A DNA stretch of 64,000 nt from G963665185 sp963665185 (lineage in GTDB: Bacteria > Desulfobacterota > Desulfovibrionia > Desulfovibrionales > Desulfovibrionaceae), in the NCBI GenBank assembly GCA_963665185.2, contig CAXXPO010000021.1, forward strand, positions 186,001 through 250,000, read 5' to 3'. This document shows positions 18,520 through 26,817 of the stretch, one piece after another; the first letter of the stretch is position 1; every line of letters begins with the position of its first letter. A program made the position numbers and the translations under genes. The notes beneath the pieces were generated by a model that searched no databases, was not told the origin of the DNA, and saw only the letters and a program-made list of their open reading frames with translations.

Positions 18520-19527
18520 ATGCAATTTTCCATGTTTCGCTACCTAACATTCATGTGCTGTGTCCTGATGGCCTTGTTGTGCACGACAGCGGTTGCCAAA
18601 CGCACGATAGTGGGGTTTGTTACCGGGGCCGCCGGATTGGGAGACGAATCCTTCAGTGATATGACCTACCGTGGGCTGCGCAAGGCCCAGCGCGAGTTCG
18701 GGTTTGAACTCATGATTGCGGAGCCGGATTCTCCGGGCATGGTCAGCAACGCTACCATTGCCAAGCTGGTCAAGGACTGCGACGTGGTCGTTCTGTTGGG
18801 GGCCCAGTATAATCCTCTCATGCATTCCCTGGCCCCGGCCCATCCTGAACTGAAATTCATCCTCATCGAAGGGGATATGTTCGATTCCCCCAATGTCGCC
18901 TCCCTTGGCTTCAGCCAGCATGAGGGATCGTTTCTTGCCGGAGCCTTGGCCGCCATGGTTACGAACACCAATATTGTCGGCTACATAGGCGGTACGGATA
19001 TCCCTCCTGTTCGCTCTTTTCTGGTGGGGTATGCCGAGGGGGTTCAGGCTGTGAACCCTGCGGTGCGTGTGGAGGATGTCTTTATCGGCGGGGCGGGGGA
19101 TTTTTCCGGGTTTGAAAAGCCTGGAGAAGGCCTTCGGATCGCCACAAAGATGTACAACCATGGCGTGGATGTCATTTTTCAGGTGGCGGGCCTGTCCGGC
19201 AACGGAGTGATAGAGGCCGCCCGGCGTGAAAACAAGTACGTCATCGGTGTCGACTCCGATCAGGATTCCATGGCTGTGGGAAACGTGTTGACCAGCATGA
19301 TGAAGCGGTTCGACGAAGCCGTCTACGAGGAGCTTGTGCAACTGTTCTCCGGCAGGTTCGCGCCGGGGCAAAAGAAATACGGCCTGCGTGAACATGGTGT
19401 CAGTCTTACGGACATGAACTACAGTCGCAATGTTGTGTCCGGGGAGATGTTGGAGCGTTTAGAGGAACTGAAACAGCGTATTGTCAACGGAACGATTGTG
19501 GTTACCAACTTGCTGGACGTACACTGA
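18520..19527 (+). CDS. BMP-family periplasmic binding protein (PnrA/Med-like)
   Basis: Exported substrate-binding protein of 335 residues with an N-terminal signal (MFRYLTFMCCVLMALLCTTAVA). Mature regions follow the basic-membrane-protein/PnrA fold: IVGFVTGAAGLGDESFSDMTYRGLRKAQ, VVVLLGAQYN, FSQHEGSFLAGALAAM, GYIGGTDIPPVRSFLVGYAEGVQ and YVIGVDSDQDSM. In other bacteria such proteins bind nucleosides or feed an ABC importer, but no importer genes are adjacent. Instead a hybrid histidine kinase starts 59 bp downstream, so the protein probably serves as the kinase's soluble ligand receptor. Start could also be the second ATG at 18532; neither has a strong ribosome site. Confidence 0.85.
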   Translation: MQFSMFRYLTFMCCVLMALLCTTAVAKRTIVGFVTGAAGLGDESFSDMTYRGLRKAQREFGFELMIAEPDSPGMVSNATIAKLVKDCDVVVLLGAQYNPLMHSLAPAHPELKFILIEGDMFDSPNVASLGFSQHEGSFLAGALAAMVTNTNIVGYIGGTDIPPVRSFLVGYAEGVQAVNPAVRVEDVFIGGAGDFSGFEKPGEGLRIATKMYNHGVDVIFQVAGLSGNGVIEAARRENKYVIGVDSDQDSMAVGNVLTSMMKRFDEAVYEELVQLFSGRFAPGQKKYGLREHGVSLTDMNYSRNVVSGEMLERLEELKQRIVNGTIVVTNLLDVH

Positions 19528-19586
19528 TCGGTTCGTTCCATAAAACAGCTCATCGGCTATGCCTCCGATGCTATTCGGGCTGTACC

Positions 19587-22007
19587 ATGAATCGTTATTC
19601 CAAGCTGCGATTTAAAATTACGTTGGGAGTTATGGTCATCCTGGCCGTGATTTTTTTCGTGCTTGGAATCGGAATCATCGACAAGCAGCGTGGGCAGCTT
19701 CTGGACAGTCTGCGTTCGCGGGCGGAGCGGGTTGCGGAACTTGTGGCCAGCGCCAGCGTGACGCCCATAGAAAAGTATAGTTTTTACCATCTGGAACAGC
19801 TTGCCCTTGTGGCTGAACTTTCGCCCGATGTGGTTTATTGCGAGATTTTTGACGAAAACGGCGATTCGTTCATCCAGGCCAACAGCATCATCTCCCCCTC
19901 CCTCTCCGACAAAAAGAACCGCGAGGTATCTGACAACATCCTGGTGGTGCGGCGGGAAATCCGTTCATTGCAAAGGCTGTTGGGATGGGTGGAAATCGGC
20001 ATCACTCTGGAGAAGGTCCTGACCGACATCCGCTCCGAAAGCCTCAAGCTTTCCGGGGCGTTTGTGGCCGCCCTGCTGGTGGTGGCATTGATGCTGCACG
20101 TATTTCTCGGCCGCATCATCATCTCCCCGGTGCTGGCCCTGGCAAAGGCGGCGGAAAGCCTTGGGCGCGGTGAATTCGTCCGTTCTCACATTCAGGGACG
20201 AACGGATGAGCTGGGTGAGTTGGCCAATGCCTTCGACCTCATGAGCGCCCGTTTGGAAGAAACGTACGAAGGTTTGGAACGTACGGTTGCAGAAAGGACC
20301 ATGGACCTGACCAATTCCAACCGAAAATTGCGGCTGGAGGTGCAGGAAAAGGAAAAAGCCCAGAGCGAGCTGCAAAAGACGTTGGATGAACTGCACCATA
20401 CGGTGGCCGAACTTGAATCGGCCAATCGGAAGGCCAAGAAGGCCAATCGGGCCAAAAGTGAATTTCTGGCCCGCATGAGCCACGAAATCCGCACCCCCAT
20501 GAATGCGATTCTGGGCATGGCGGAACTGCTCGTGGAAAGCGGACTGTCTGCCGAGCAGCTTCAGTATGTTCGGATTTTCAGTTCCTCGGGCGAGCTTTTA
20601 TTGAACATCATCAATGACATTCTGGATTTCTCCAAGATCGAGGCCGGGCAGATTTCTTTGGAAAAGGAGCCTTTCGATCTGCGGCACGAAGTGGCCGCGG
20701 TCTGTTCCATTTTCAGCCATGCCGCGCATGACAAGGGACTCGAACTTGTTGCTGACGTGGATGCGGATGTCCTGCCTGCCCATCTGGGCGACTCCACGAG
20801 ATTGCGGCAGGTTTTGCTTAATCTTGTGGGCAATTCCGTCAAGTTTACCGAGAAAGGGGAAGTCGTTCTCAGGGTTCGTGTACTCGACACAACGCCGGTT
20901 GCTCAGCAGCTTGAAATCCAAGTTTGCGATACGGGAGTCGGCATTCCCGAGGAAAAATTGGTGGATATTTTTGACAGTTTCACCCAAGCCGACAATTCAA
21001 CCACCAGAAAGTACGGTGGAACCGGCCTTGGGCTGGCGATTACCCAGCGGCTGGTCAAAATCATGCACGGTACCATCTCCGTGGAAAGTGTGGTTGGCGA
21101 AAGCACGGTGTTTAGTGTCCGGATGCCGCTTGCCGTGGCCGAAGGCATGCAGGCGGATGAACTCGCCGGCCCGGACAGGATCAAGGACTCGGTCATTTTG
21201 GTCATCAGCCCCAATGCTTCGTTGCGGCAGAGCCTCCGCAGGGTGCTCGACGGATGGGGCGTGACGATGCTCGAACGAAACCTGCTGAGTGGACTGGCGG
21301 ATTCATTGGCTTTTATCAATCGAAGCGACGGTCCTGTGGGGCTGATCATTTTGGATTGCGGGTTTCATGATGATACGGGCGCAATTCTGTTGGAAGAACT
21401 GGCAAAGATTCCCGCAGCTGCCCGTCCTTGCATGCTGGCGTTATACGGAAGCAACGAAGGCGCTCGTTTCAGGGAAATGTTCGCACGCATGGGAATTGCC
21501 ATGTTGCGCAAGCCTGTGCTGCCGGGGAATTTGGCAGGTGCGGTGGAAGATGCTTTCGCTTTGGGGCCTGCCCGGCTGCCGGCAGCGAGGGTTTCGGCGG
21601 GGCGGCTGCTTGTTGTGGAAGACAACGAGCCAAACAGGGAATTGCTGCGCCTGTATTTGAAAGATACGCCCTTGCGCGTCGAGTTTGCTGAAAACGGCAA
21701 GTTGGCGCTGGATGTCTTTGTGCCCGGCAAGTACGATATAATTCTTATGGATCTGGAAATGCCGGTAATGGACGGGCTGGAAGCCGTGCAGGTCATGCGT
21801 GCGGCCGAAGGGGACGGGGATCGTACACCGATCGTGGCGCTAACTGCCCATGTTTTGGAGGGGTACCGGAAAACCTGCGAACGGGCCGGGTTTGATGGCA
21901 TTTTGCATAAGCCCATCAGCAAGGAGGACTTGCGCAATGCCCTGGATATGTATCTTGGCCATGGCACCGGACTGTCCGGCAAGTCCGGCGGACTTTCCGG
22001 GGGGTAG
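19587..22007 (+). CDS. Membrane hybrid histidine kinase with two receiver domains
   Basis: Sensor kinase of 806 residues. Membrane helices about 11-32 and 155-180 enclose a periplasmic sensor of about 120 residues; then HAMP, a coiled coil, HisKA with SEFLARMSHEIRTPMN (phospho-accepting His299), and a HATPase domain with N box LRQVLLNLVGNSVKFTEKG, G1 DTGVGIPEEK and G2 GGTGLGLAI. The first receiver (about 540-660) is poorly conserved: DCGFHDDTG has an aspartate but the acidic pair at its start is replaced by SPN. The second receiver (about 675-795) is canonical, with VEDNEPNR, phospho-acceptor Asp722 in LMDLEMPVMDG and a conserved KPIS lysine. It pairs with the BMP-family protein directly upstream. 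No dedicated output regulator is fused; output may go to a neighbouring regulator. Confidence 0.92.
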   Translation: MNRYSKLRFKITLGVMVILAVIFFVLGIGIIDKQRGQLLDSLRSRAERVAELVASASVTPIEKYSFYHLEQLALVAELSPDVVYCEIFDENGDSFIQANSIISPSLSDKKNREVSDNILVVRREIRSLQRLLGWVEIGITLEKVLTDIRSESLKLSGAFVAALLVVALMLHVFLGRIIISPVLALAKAAESLGRGEFVRSHIQGRTDELGELANAFDLMSARLEETYEGLERTVAERTMDLTNSNRKLRLEVQEKEKAQSELQKTLDELHHTVAELESANRKAKKANRAKSEFLARMSHEIRTPMNAILGMAELLVESGLSAEQLQYVRIFSSSGELLLNIINDILDFSKIEAGQISLEKEPFDLRHEVAAVCSIFSHAAHDKGLELVADVDADVLPAHLGDSTRLRQVLLNLVGNSVKFTEKGEVVLRVRVLDTTPVAQQLEIQVCDTGVGIPEEKLVDIFDSFTQADNSTTRKYGGTGLGLAITQRLVKIMHGTISVESVVGESTVFSVRMPLAVAEGMQADELAGPDRIKDSVILVISPNASLRQSLRRVLDGWGVTMLERNLLSGLADSLAFINRSDGPVGLIILDCGFHDDTGAILLEELAKIPAAARPCMLALYGSNEGARFREMFARMGIAMLRKPVLPGNLAGAVEDAFALGPARLPAARVSAGRLLVVEDNEPNRELLRLYLKDTPLRVEFAENGKLALDVFVPGKYDIILMDLEMPVMDGLEAVQVMRAAEGDGDRTPIVALTAHVLEGYRKTCERAGFDGILHKPISKEDLRNALDMYLGHGTGLSGKSGGLSGG

Positions 22008-22180
22008 CAGGGGGAGTGTTTGTTCGGCATTGCACGCTTGCATAATGGCCTGCGCCAGAAGGACTCCTGGCAGGATGCAACCCGCCATCGAGGAACCCCA
22101 AGGATCCCATGCCGTGTCTTTGGCAACACTCCATGGAAATATCCATTCTGTAATTTCGACATCCTGCCGTGGGAGGCATG

Positions 22181-22597
22181 ATGAAATCCTTTAGAAAAGA
22201 GTTGTGGTTCAACGTTCCCAGTCGTCGGGGGTTTCTGAACATCACGGCCGATGTGGACGGCTGTCTGCGCGAATCCGGCATCCAGGAAGGGCTGTGCCTG
22301 GTCAATGCCATGCATATCACGTCCTCGGTGTTCATCAATGACGACGAGTCAGGCCTGCATTACGACTATGATCAGTGGTTGGAACGCCTTGCCCCGCATG
22401 CCCCTGTGGAACAGTACCGTCACAACGTGGGCGAGGACAATGCCGACGCCCACATGAAGCGGCAGATCATGGGCCGTGAGGTGGTCGTGGCCGTAACCGC
22501 GGGGCGGTTGGATTTTGGGACCTGGGAACGGATTTTTTACGGTGAATTTGACGGGCGCAGAAAAAAGCGTGTTCTGGTCAAGATCATTGGCGAGTAA
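22181..22597 (+). CDS. YjbQ family protein (UPF0047)
   Basis: Small cytoplasmic protein of 138 residues. GGGAGGC precedes two consecutive ATGs; I use the second (22181), which leaves a better gap. Family signatures are all present: VNAMHITSSVFINDDESGL, HNVGEDNADAHMKRQIMG and GRLDFGTWERIFYGEFDG. Members have weak thiamine-phosphate synthase activity in genetic tests, but their true role is unsettled. It sits between the hybrid kinase and the sigma-54 activator, six bases ahead of the latter, so the two are probably co-transcribed. Confidence 0.92.
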   Translation: MKSFRKELWFNVPSRRGFLNITADVDGCLRESGIQEGLCLVNAMHITSSVFINDDESGLHYDYDQWLERLAPHAPVEQYRHNVGEDNADAHMKRQIMGREVVVAVTAGRLDFGTWERIFYGEFDGRRKKRVLVKIIGE

Positions 22598-22603
22598 GAG
22601 GGG

Positions 22604-24859
22604 GTGGGGGTGAATCGGAAAACTACCGGGCGCAAGCCGATTGTTGGCGAAGAGGGGGCACTTTTGACCGGGAGCGCGAAGGACAATTCTGAGGACATTG
22701 GGTTTGAAAGGGATGAAAACATCAGGGGGGAGTTGTTGCAGGAACTGGCTTCCCTTTCATTTCATGAAGTGGACCCCCTGGACGGCGATGAATTTTCCTG
22801 GCGCAACCTGAGGGATTTTTGCTTTCTTCTGGACGGAGAGGGAAACATCCTTTCGGCCAATGAGTCTGCCCTCTGTTGGCTCAACCGCGAAGAACGTGAG
22901 TTGAGGGGGATGCGCCTCGAAAGTGCGGTGTCTGGGGATTTGGGGGGATTTCTTGCGGCACGTGCGCAGGAAGTCCGGAGCCAGGGAAAGCCGCTGGATT
23001 TCAGCATCACCATGAATCAGCGCCACTACCACGGCTCGCTGTGCTGTCTGCAACAGGAATGTTCCGTCCTGTACGCCTTATTTCTGAGCGATATGACATC
23101 GGCCTGGAGATTGGCCCAACACCTGGGTGAGCGGGAACGTTTTTACCGCGAATTGGTGCAGAACCAGGGAGAACTCCTCTGCACCGTGGCGTCTTCCGGG
23201 GAGATTCTTTTTGTTAACGCCGCGTTTCTGCAATATTACAATCTGGGGATGGACGATGTTCTTGGTTCGTCCTTTTTCCTTTTGATCGCGGGCGAGGATC
23301 TTGCCTCGGTCCGTCGTCACCTCAAGGCTTTGGAAACGCAGCGTCCCATGGCGACCTTGGAGTTCCGGTCCCAGGCCGGAAGCGGAAAGGTTCGATGGCA
23401 GCAGTGGAACTTTCGCTGTCTGTTCAGCGAGGATGGCAGGCCCGAACAATTTTTGTGCGTGGGGCGGGATATTTCCACTCGGAAAATAGTGGAAGAGGCC
23501 TTGCTTCAGGTAACCAGTGAGAAGGAAGCCATCCGGCTCAATCTGGAGGCTATTTTCCGCAGTATCCAGGACGGAATAGTCACTGTGGATACGGAGATGC
23601 GGGTCATTGAGTACAACAAGGCCATTGCCGCCATGTGTCCCCTTATGAACCAGCTTGTTCCGGGGCGGCAGATGTGTCGGGGCAGCGGTTTTCCCATGTG
23701 CGACGAATTGTGTTGCGATGTTGTGCGCAAGACCCTCAAGACGCGCAAGCCGGTGAAGGAACAGCGGATGGAGTGCCGTGCCGGGCAGGCGGGAAAAGTG
23801 GTTGTGCTCAATTGCTCCCCTCTTAAGGACACCATGGACAAGTTCTCCGGCGCAGTTCTGGTTATGCGCGATATCAGTCGGTTGGCGCAGCTGGAGCAGA
23901 AACTCGTGGAGCGCAACCGTTTCCAGAACATAGTGGGCAAGAGCGAGAAGATGCAGAGCGTATACGACCTGCTGGGGCAACTTGCCGAAGTCGATACCAC
24001 GGTTCTGGTCAACGGAGAGTCCGGCACGGGCAAGGAGCTTATTGTCGACGCCCTGCATTATGTGGGACCCCGCGCCAACCAGCCGCTGGTCAAGGTGAAC
24101 TGTTCCGCGCTTTCGGAGAATCTGCTGGAAAGCGAATTGTTCGGTCATGTCCGGGGCGCTTTCACCGGCGCGGTGCAGGATAAGGCCGGGCGTTTTCAGG
24201 CCGCGGAAAAGGGAACGATCTTTCTTGACGAAATAGGTGATATATCCCCCCGCATCCAACTGAAACTTTTGCGTGGGCTTGAACGCAAGGAATTCGAGCG
24301 GGTGGGCGACAACAAGACGTATTACGCGGATGTGCGAGTGGTGGCGGCAACCAATGTTGACCTCATGCAAAAGGTGAGGGAAGGCGTTTTTCGCGAAGAC
24401 CTGTATTATCGGCTCAAAGTGGTAACCTTGACGCTGCCTGCTCTGAGAGAGCGCAAGGAAGACATTCCTTTGCTCGTGGATCATTTTCTGGGCATGTACA
24501 GAACGGAATTCAAGAAGAACATCAGCGGTGTGTCGGATGACGTGCTGTCCCTTTTTCTGCGGTATACCTGGCCGGGAAACGTGCGTGAACTCAAACATGC
24601 CATGGAGCATGCCTGCATTCTATGCCATGGCGAACAGGTGGAACTTGGAGATTTGCCTGCGGAACTTGTCAGCGGGGCGCAACATCAATCCCAGCCTTTT
24701 GAACGCATGGCGACCAAACATCAACCCCATACCACGCAGGAAATTTTGGATGCCCTCAAAAGGGCGGGTTGGAACAAGGCCAAGGCCGCGCGCTTTCTTG
24801 GAGTCAGTCGCCGTACATTGTACAGGAAAATGGAGCAATTGGAGATTGTTTCACCGTAG
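22604..24859 (+). CDS. Sigma-54-dependent activator with three PAS domains
   Basis: Enhancer-binding protein of 751 residues, starting with GTG at 22604 (a GTG at 22610 is equally possible). Three PAS-like regions lie at about 60-170, 175-300 and 305-420; the third carries the cysteine cluster CRGSGFPMCDELCC and a later LNC, which could bind metal or react to redox change. The AAA+ domain (about 435-670) has Walker A GESGTGKE, GAFTGA for sigma-54 contact and Walker B DEIGD. The C-terminal Fis-type HTH (NKAKAARFLGVSRRTLYRKMEQL) binds enhancers. It precedes a paired-repeat site and a good -24/-12 promoter, which are probably its targets. Confidence 0.93.
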   Translation: MGVNRKTTGRKPIVGEEGALLTGSAKDNSEDIGFERDENIRGELLQELASLSFHEVDPLDGDEFSWRNLRDFCFLLDGEGNILSANESALCWLNREERELRGMRLESAVSGDLGGFLAARAQEVRSQGKPLDFSITMNQRHYHGSLCCLQQECSVLYALFLSDMTSAWRLAQHLGERERFYRELVQNQGELLCTVASSGEILFVNAAFLQYYNLGMDDVLGSSFFLLIAGEDLASVRRHLKALETQRPMATLEFRSQAGSGKVRWQQWNFRCLFSEDGRPEQFLCVGRDISTRKIVEEALLQVTSEKEAIRLNLEAIFRSIQDGIVTVDTEMRVIEYNKAIAAMCPLMNQLVPGRQMCRGSGFPMCDELCCDVVRKTLKTRKPVKEQRMECRAGQAGKVVVLNCSPLKDTMDKFSGAVLVMRDISRLAQLEQKLVERNRFQNIVGKSEKMQSVYDLLGQLAEVDTTVLVNGESGTGKELIVDALHYVGPRANQPLVKVNCSALSENLLESELFGHVRGAFTGAVQDKAGRFQAAEKGTIFLDEIGDISPRIQLKLLRGLERKEFERVGDNKTYYADVRVVAATNVDLMQKVREGVFREDLYYRLKVVTLTLPALRERKEDIPLLVDHFLGMYRTEFKKNISGVSDDVLSLFLRYTWPGNVRELKHAMEHACILCHGEQVELGDLPAELVSGAQHQSQPFERMATKHQPHTTQEILDALKRAGWNKAKAARFLGVSRRTLYRKMEQLEIVSP

Positions 24860-24887
24860 ACTGCCGCAGGATTTGGCTTTGTTGAGT

Positions 24888-24937
24888 GTGTCATGTCACA
24901 CTTTTGGTACGCACACATATGTGTCATGTCACACTTT
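24888..24937. promoter_or_regulatory. Paired direct repeats with a central palindrome, candidate enhancer
   Basis: GTGTCATGTCACACTTT occurs at 24888-24904 and exactly again at 24921-24937, a 33-bp period (about three helical turns on one face). Between them lies a perfect palindrome ACACATATGTGT (24913-24924). The pair is 100-145 bp upstream of the -24 element at 25034, as expected for an enhancer-binding protein, and directly behind the activator gene. Confidence 0.65.
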
Positions 24938-25032
24938 CTTCTTTGTTTTTTCTCTTCGATATATCCTCCGTTTTTTTGTAACTTCTTGAGAATTCTCGGT
25001 TTATTGGCGTGCAGGCCCCTCTGCGGTATTCT

Positions 25033-25048
25033 TGGTATGCGTTTTGCT
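25033..25048 (+). promoter_or_regulatory. Sigma-54 (-24/-12) promoter of the thioredoxin-fold gene
   Basis: TTGGTATG, four bases, TTGCT has GG (25034-25035) and GC (25046-25047) ten bases apart and matches the consensus closely. Transcription would start near 25058, just ahead of the AGGAG ribosome site and the ATG at 25072. Confidence 0.7.
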
Positions 25049-25071
25049 ATGGTTGATCCAGGAGTAACGCC

Positions 25072-25389
25072 ATGCCCGCTATAATCGGGACCGACGAGTT
25101 GGAACGCGAGGTCCTGGCAGAGGCGCGACCGGTGTTGCTAGCCTGTCTTGCTCCCGGTGAACAATTCGGAGCGCAATTGGAGCTCTTGTCCAGCGTTTCA
25201 GAAAATTACGGAAACAAGATCAAGGTCTGCATCGCGGATAGCGGCTTTCCCAGGTCGATTCGGCGCAAGTGGAGAATCAAGGGAGTTCCATCCTTTATTT
25301 TTCTCCTGTCCGGTGTCGTGCAAAACACATTGGATGGTGTGCCGGAAAGAAAATGCATGGATGACTGTATCGCGGCGTGCTTGTGTTGA
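25072..25389 (+). CDS. Thioredoxin-fold protein lacking the CXXC active site
   Basis: A 105-residue cytoplasmic protein behind CCAGGAG. The layout is thioredoxin-like: a strand (RPVLLACLAPGEQ), helix, strand (IKVCIADSGFP) and the cis-proline turn KGVPSFIFLLSG. At the usual WCGPC position it reads APGEQFG, so no disulfide exchange is possible there. The C-terminus is instead rich in cysteine (CMDDCIAACLC), which could bind metal. CXXC-less thioredoxin-fold proteins such as HyaE act as assembly chaperones; a scaffold or sensing role is plausible here. It seems to be the sole gene of a sigma-54-controlled unit. Confidence 0.78.
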   Translation: MPAIIGTDELEREVLAEARPVLLACLAPGEQFGAQLELLSSVSENYGNKIKVCIADSGFPRSIRRKWRIKGVPSFIFLLSGVVQNTLDGVPERKCMDDCIAACLC

Positions 25390-25427
25390 TATCCGTTGTT
25401 TGAATTAAAGAGTGTTTGCAAGCGTGG

Positions 25428-25620
25428 AATGCCGTCCCCGCCATGGCAGAGCTATGGCGATGACGGAGACGAAGGGTCCGGCGAACAGCCGGAGCTAGGT
25501 GCATGACTACCGGGGGTGACCGGGCGGCATCTCCACGTAAGCATATATAAATGGCATTACGGGCTCCTTCTTTGGCAACCGTTGTGGTGCGAGACACGTT
25601 TATGTGCTCGCGCCGCAACG
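25428..25620. ncRNA. Candidate structured RNA element, class unknown
   Basis: ATGCCGTCC (25428-25436) can pair with GGGCGGCAT (25523-25531), enclosing a GCCAT/ATGGC hairpin near 25439 and a TCCGGC/GCCGGA hairpin near 25476. Then comes a long hairpin, about 25579-25620, with arms of 17-18 bases (CGTTG...CAC and GTG...CAACG) with G-U pairs. The GC-rich folded block sits in an AT-richer gap. I compared it from memory with the c-di-GMP, Moco, fluoride, glycine and cobalamin riboswitches and found no match. Plus strand is favoured by the later terminator, but strand is not certain. Confidence 0.4.
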
Positions 25621-25734
25621 GAAGTCCGTGAGAAAACAGAGCAAAATCAAGATCGTTTCGCTTTTTGGGCGGATTCGATTTTTTTTGCATTTTTTACTGG
25701 ATTTCCAATTCGGGCTTTGCTAAAAGACTTGCAA

Positions 25735-25815
25735 CCCCCTCCTGTCATGCGCCCAAGCTGGCGCATCACAGCCCCCTTCGTCCGGAGGTTAATCCTCCGG
25801 GCGAAGGTTTTTTTT
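25735..25815 (+). ncRNA. Candidate small RNA 3' part: C-rich segment, hairpin and strong terminator
   Basis: A single-stranded CCCCCTCC segment, able to pair with Shine-Dalgarno sequences, is followed by a hairpin (CTGT, mismatch, ATGCGCC / GGCGCAT, mismatch, ACAG; 25742-25770) and then the terminator at 25775-25815. This is the common plan of trans-acting small RNAs. The 5' end is unknown. Confidence 0.4.
25775..25815 (+). terminator. Strong Rho-independent terminator
   Basis: CCTTCGTCCGGAGG and CCTCCGGGCGAAGG pair over 14 positions (one T-G) around a TTAAT loop, followed by eight T. It is about 390 bp beyond the thioredoxin-fold stop, so it probably ends an RNA transcribed from the gap. 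Confidence 0.85.
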
Positions 25816-26008
25816 GTACTCCGGAAATCCTCGGAAGCTGTTTCTGATTGCCTTGTTTCCGCTTTTTTCGGGAATATCCCACGCCTCATTTTTTTGCATC
25901 AATCCGCTACAACTGCCGGTCTGTTTTATATGCTGACCGCCAGCGTCTCCTCACCGATCACCAGCGTCCGGGGAAGTGTTGTCGCTCCGGCCTGGATGCG
26001 CCGAGCTA

Positions 26009-26434
26009 TTACTGCGAGATGACCACATGAATCTGGTGGTACGGTGCTTTCTGGGACGGTGTGTTTTCCCACGGGCGGGAGATGGTGAAACGAACATCCG
26101 TTGCGCCGGGGGTCAGGGCTTCAAAAGAGTAGATGAATCTCCCAAAGTCTCCGAATACTGCCTGTCTGGCAGGGGGAACATGGCGGAATCCGCTCAGTTT
26201 GAGCAGATTCTTGTCGAATACGGGAGAATCCACCGTATAGCCTCCATCTCCCGGATCCCGGATTTCCAGTACCAGGTAGTCGCCTATCTCCATGGTCACG
26301 GATTGTGTGGTGCTTGGGGTGGAGGTCATGTCCAGTTTGTATGTTGTAGGTTCCCATAGAGGCCCGCGGCCAGTTCCCTGGGAGCAGGCCGTCAACAGGC
26401 AGGCCAGCATAAGCAGCAAAAGATACCGGGGCAT
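26009..26434 (-). CDS. Chagasin-like (I42 family) protease-inhibitor lipoprotein
   Basis: Envelope lipoprotein of 141 residues; start at 26434 behind AAGGAG, with signal and lipobox LLTAC (MPRYLLLLMLACLLTACSQ). The mature part has the layout of I42 inhibitors of papain-like cysteine peptidases: MEIGDYLVLEIRDPGDGGYT (second loop, GY kept but W replaced by V), an FSFEALTPG-like core (IYSFEALTPGATDVRFTISRPWEN) and the diagnostic RPW loop. The first inhibitory loop (NPTTG) is not obvious. It probably protects envelope proteins from cysteine peptidases of the host cell or neighbours. Convergent with the candidate RNA region and divergent from the FapA-domain gene. Confidence 0.75.
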   Translation of the reverse strand: MPRYLLLLMLACLLTACSQGTGRGPLWEPTTYKLDMTSTPSTTQSVTMEIGDYLVLEIRDPGDGGYTVDSPVFDKNLLKLSGFRHVPPARQAVFGDFGRFIYSFEALTPGATDVRFTISRPWENTPSQKAPYHQIHVVISQ

Positions 26435-26817
26435 GGCGTTCTCCTTGATTTTCATGGTCGTGTTTATTTTGGGCACCCGTTGCACAATCGGCGCGATATT
26501 TGCTTTGCTTAATGCGCCGTATGTGTGGCGAAGGTCGTTGCATCTTACGGTTGTACATGTCGTTTTTTTTTAAATGCTGAATGGCATTGCGAAATTTGCC
26601 TGTTCGCGGGCGCAATAGCAAGACTGTACATTCTTTTTTTATTGTGGTGCTTGACCTTGTAGTGAGAATGACGCAACCATTATGCTATGGATTTTCGCAT
26701 GGACCTGGATGGTTTCGGGTCCCGCACTTTTTAAAAGAACCAGGGAGGGGGAGTGGCTCGTGCATCTGGGGTTCAAACGGAAGCGAAATGGTGCGTCTCG
26801 TGTCGGGGAGGTCCGGT
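26435..26817. other. Divergent promoter region (I42 lipoprotein / FapA-domain gene)
   Basis: 383 bp, with long T-runs near 26564 and 26634. The frame of the FapA-domain protein stays open upstream to 26581, but without a ribosome site before GGGGAGG at 26805. I see no clear -35/-10 or -24/-12 pair. Confidence 0.4.

Larger units (their letters stand above)
25390..26008. other. 619-bp gap with no convincing gene and several RNA hairpins
   Basis: The gap lies between the convergent thioredoxin-fold gene and the I42 inhibitor gene. Short frames occur in all phases without ribosome sites. It holds the two structured stretches and the terminator listed separately; 25816-26008 shows nothing clear. 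Confidence 0.5.

Noticed and set aside
25428..25531. Cyclic-di-GMP-I riboswitch
   Set aside because: The GACGCAAAGCC core is missing (reads GACGAAGGG) and the closing stem does not fit the class; not supported.
25295..25690. A 131-residue minus-strand frame across the structured gap
   Set aside because: It overlaps the end of the thioredoxin-fold gene and the RNA hairpins, and its arginine-rich content reads like the antisense of a structured RNA.
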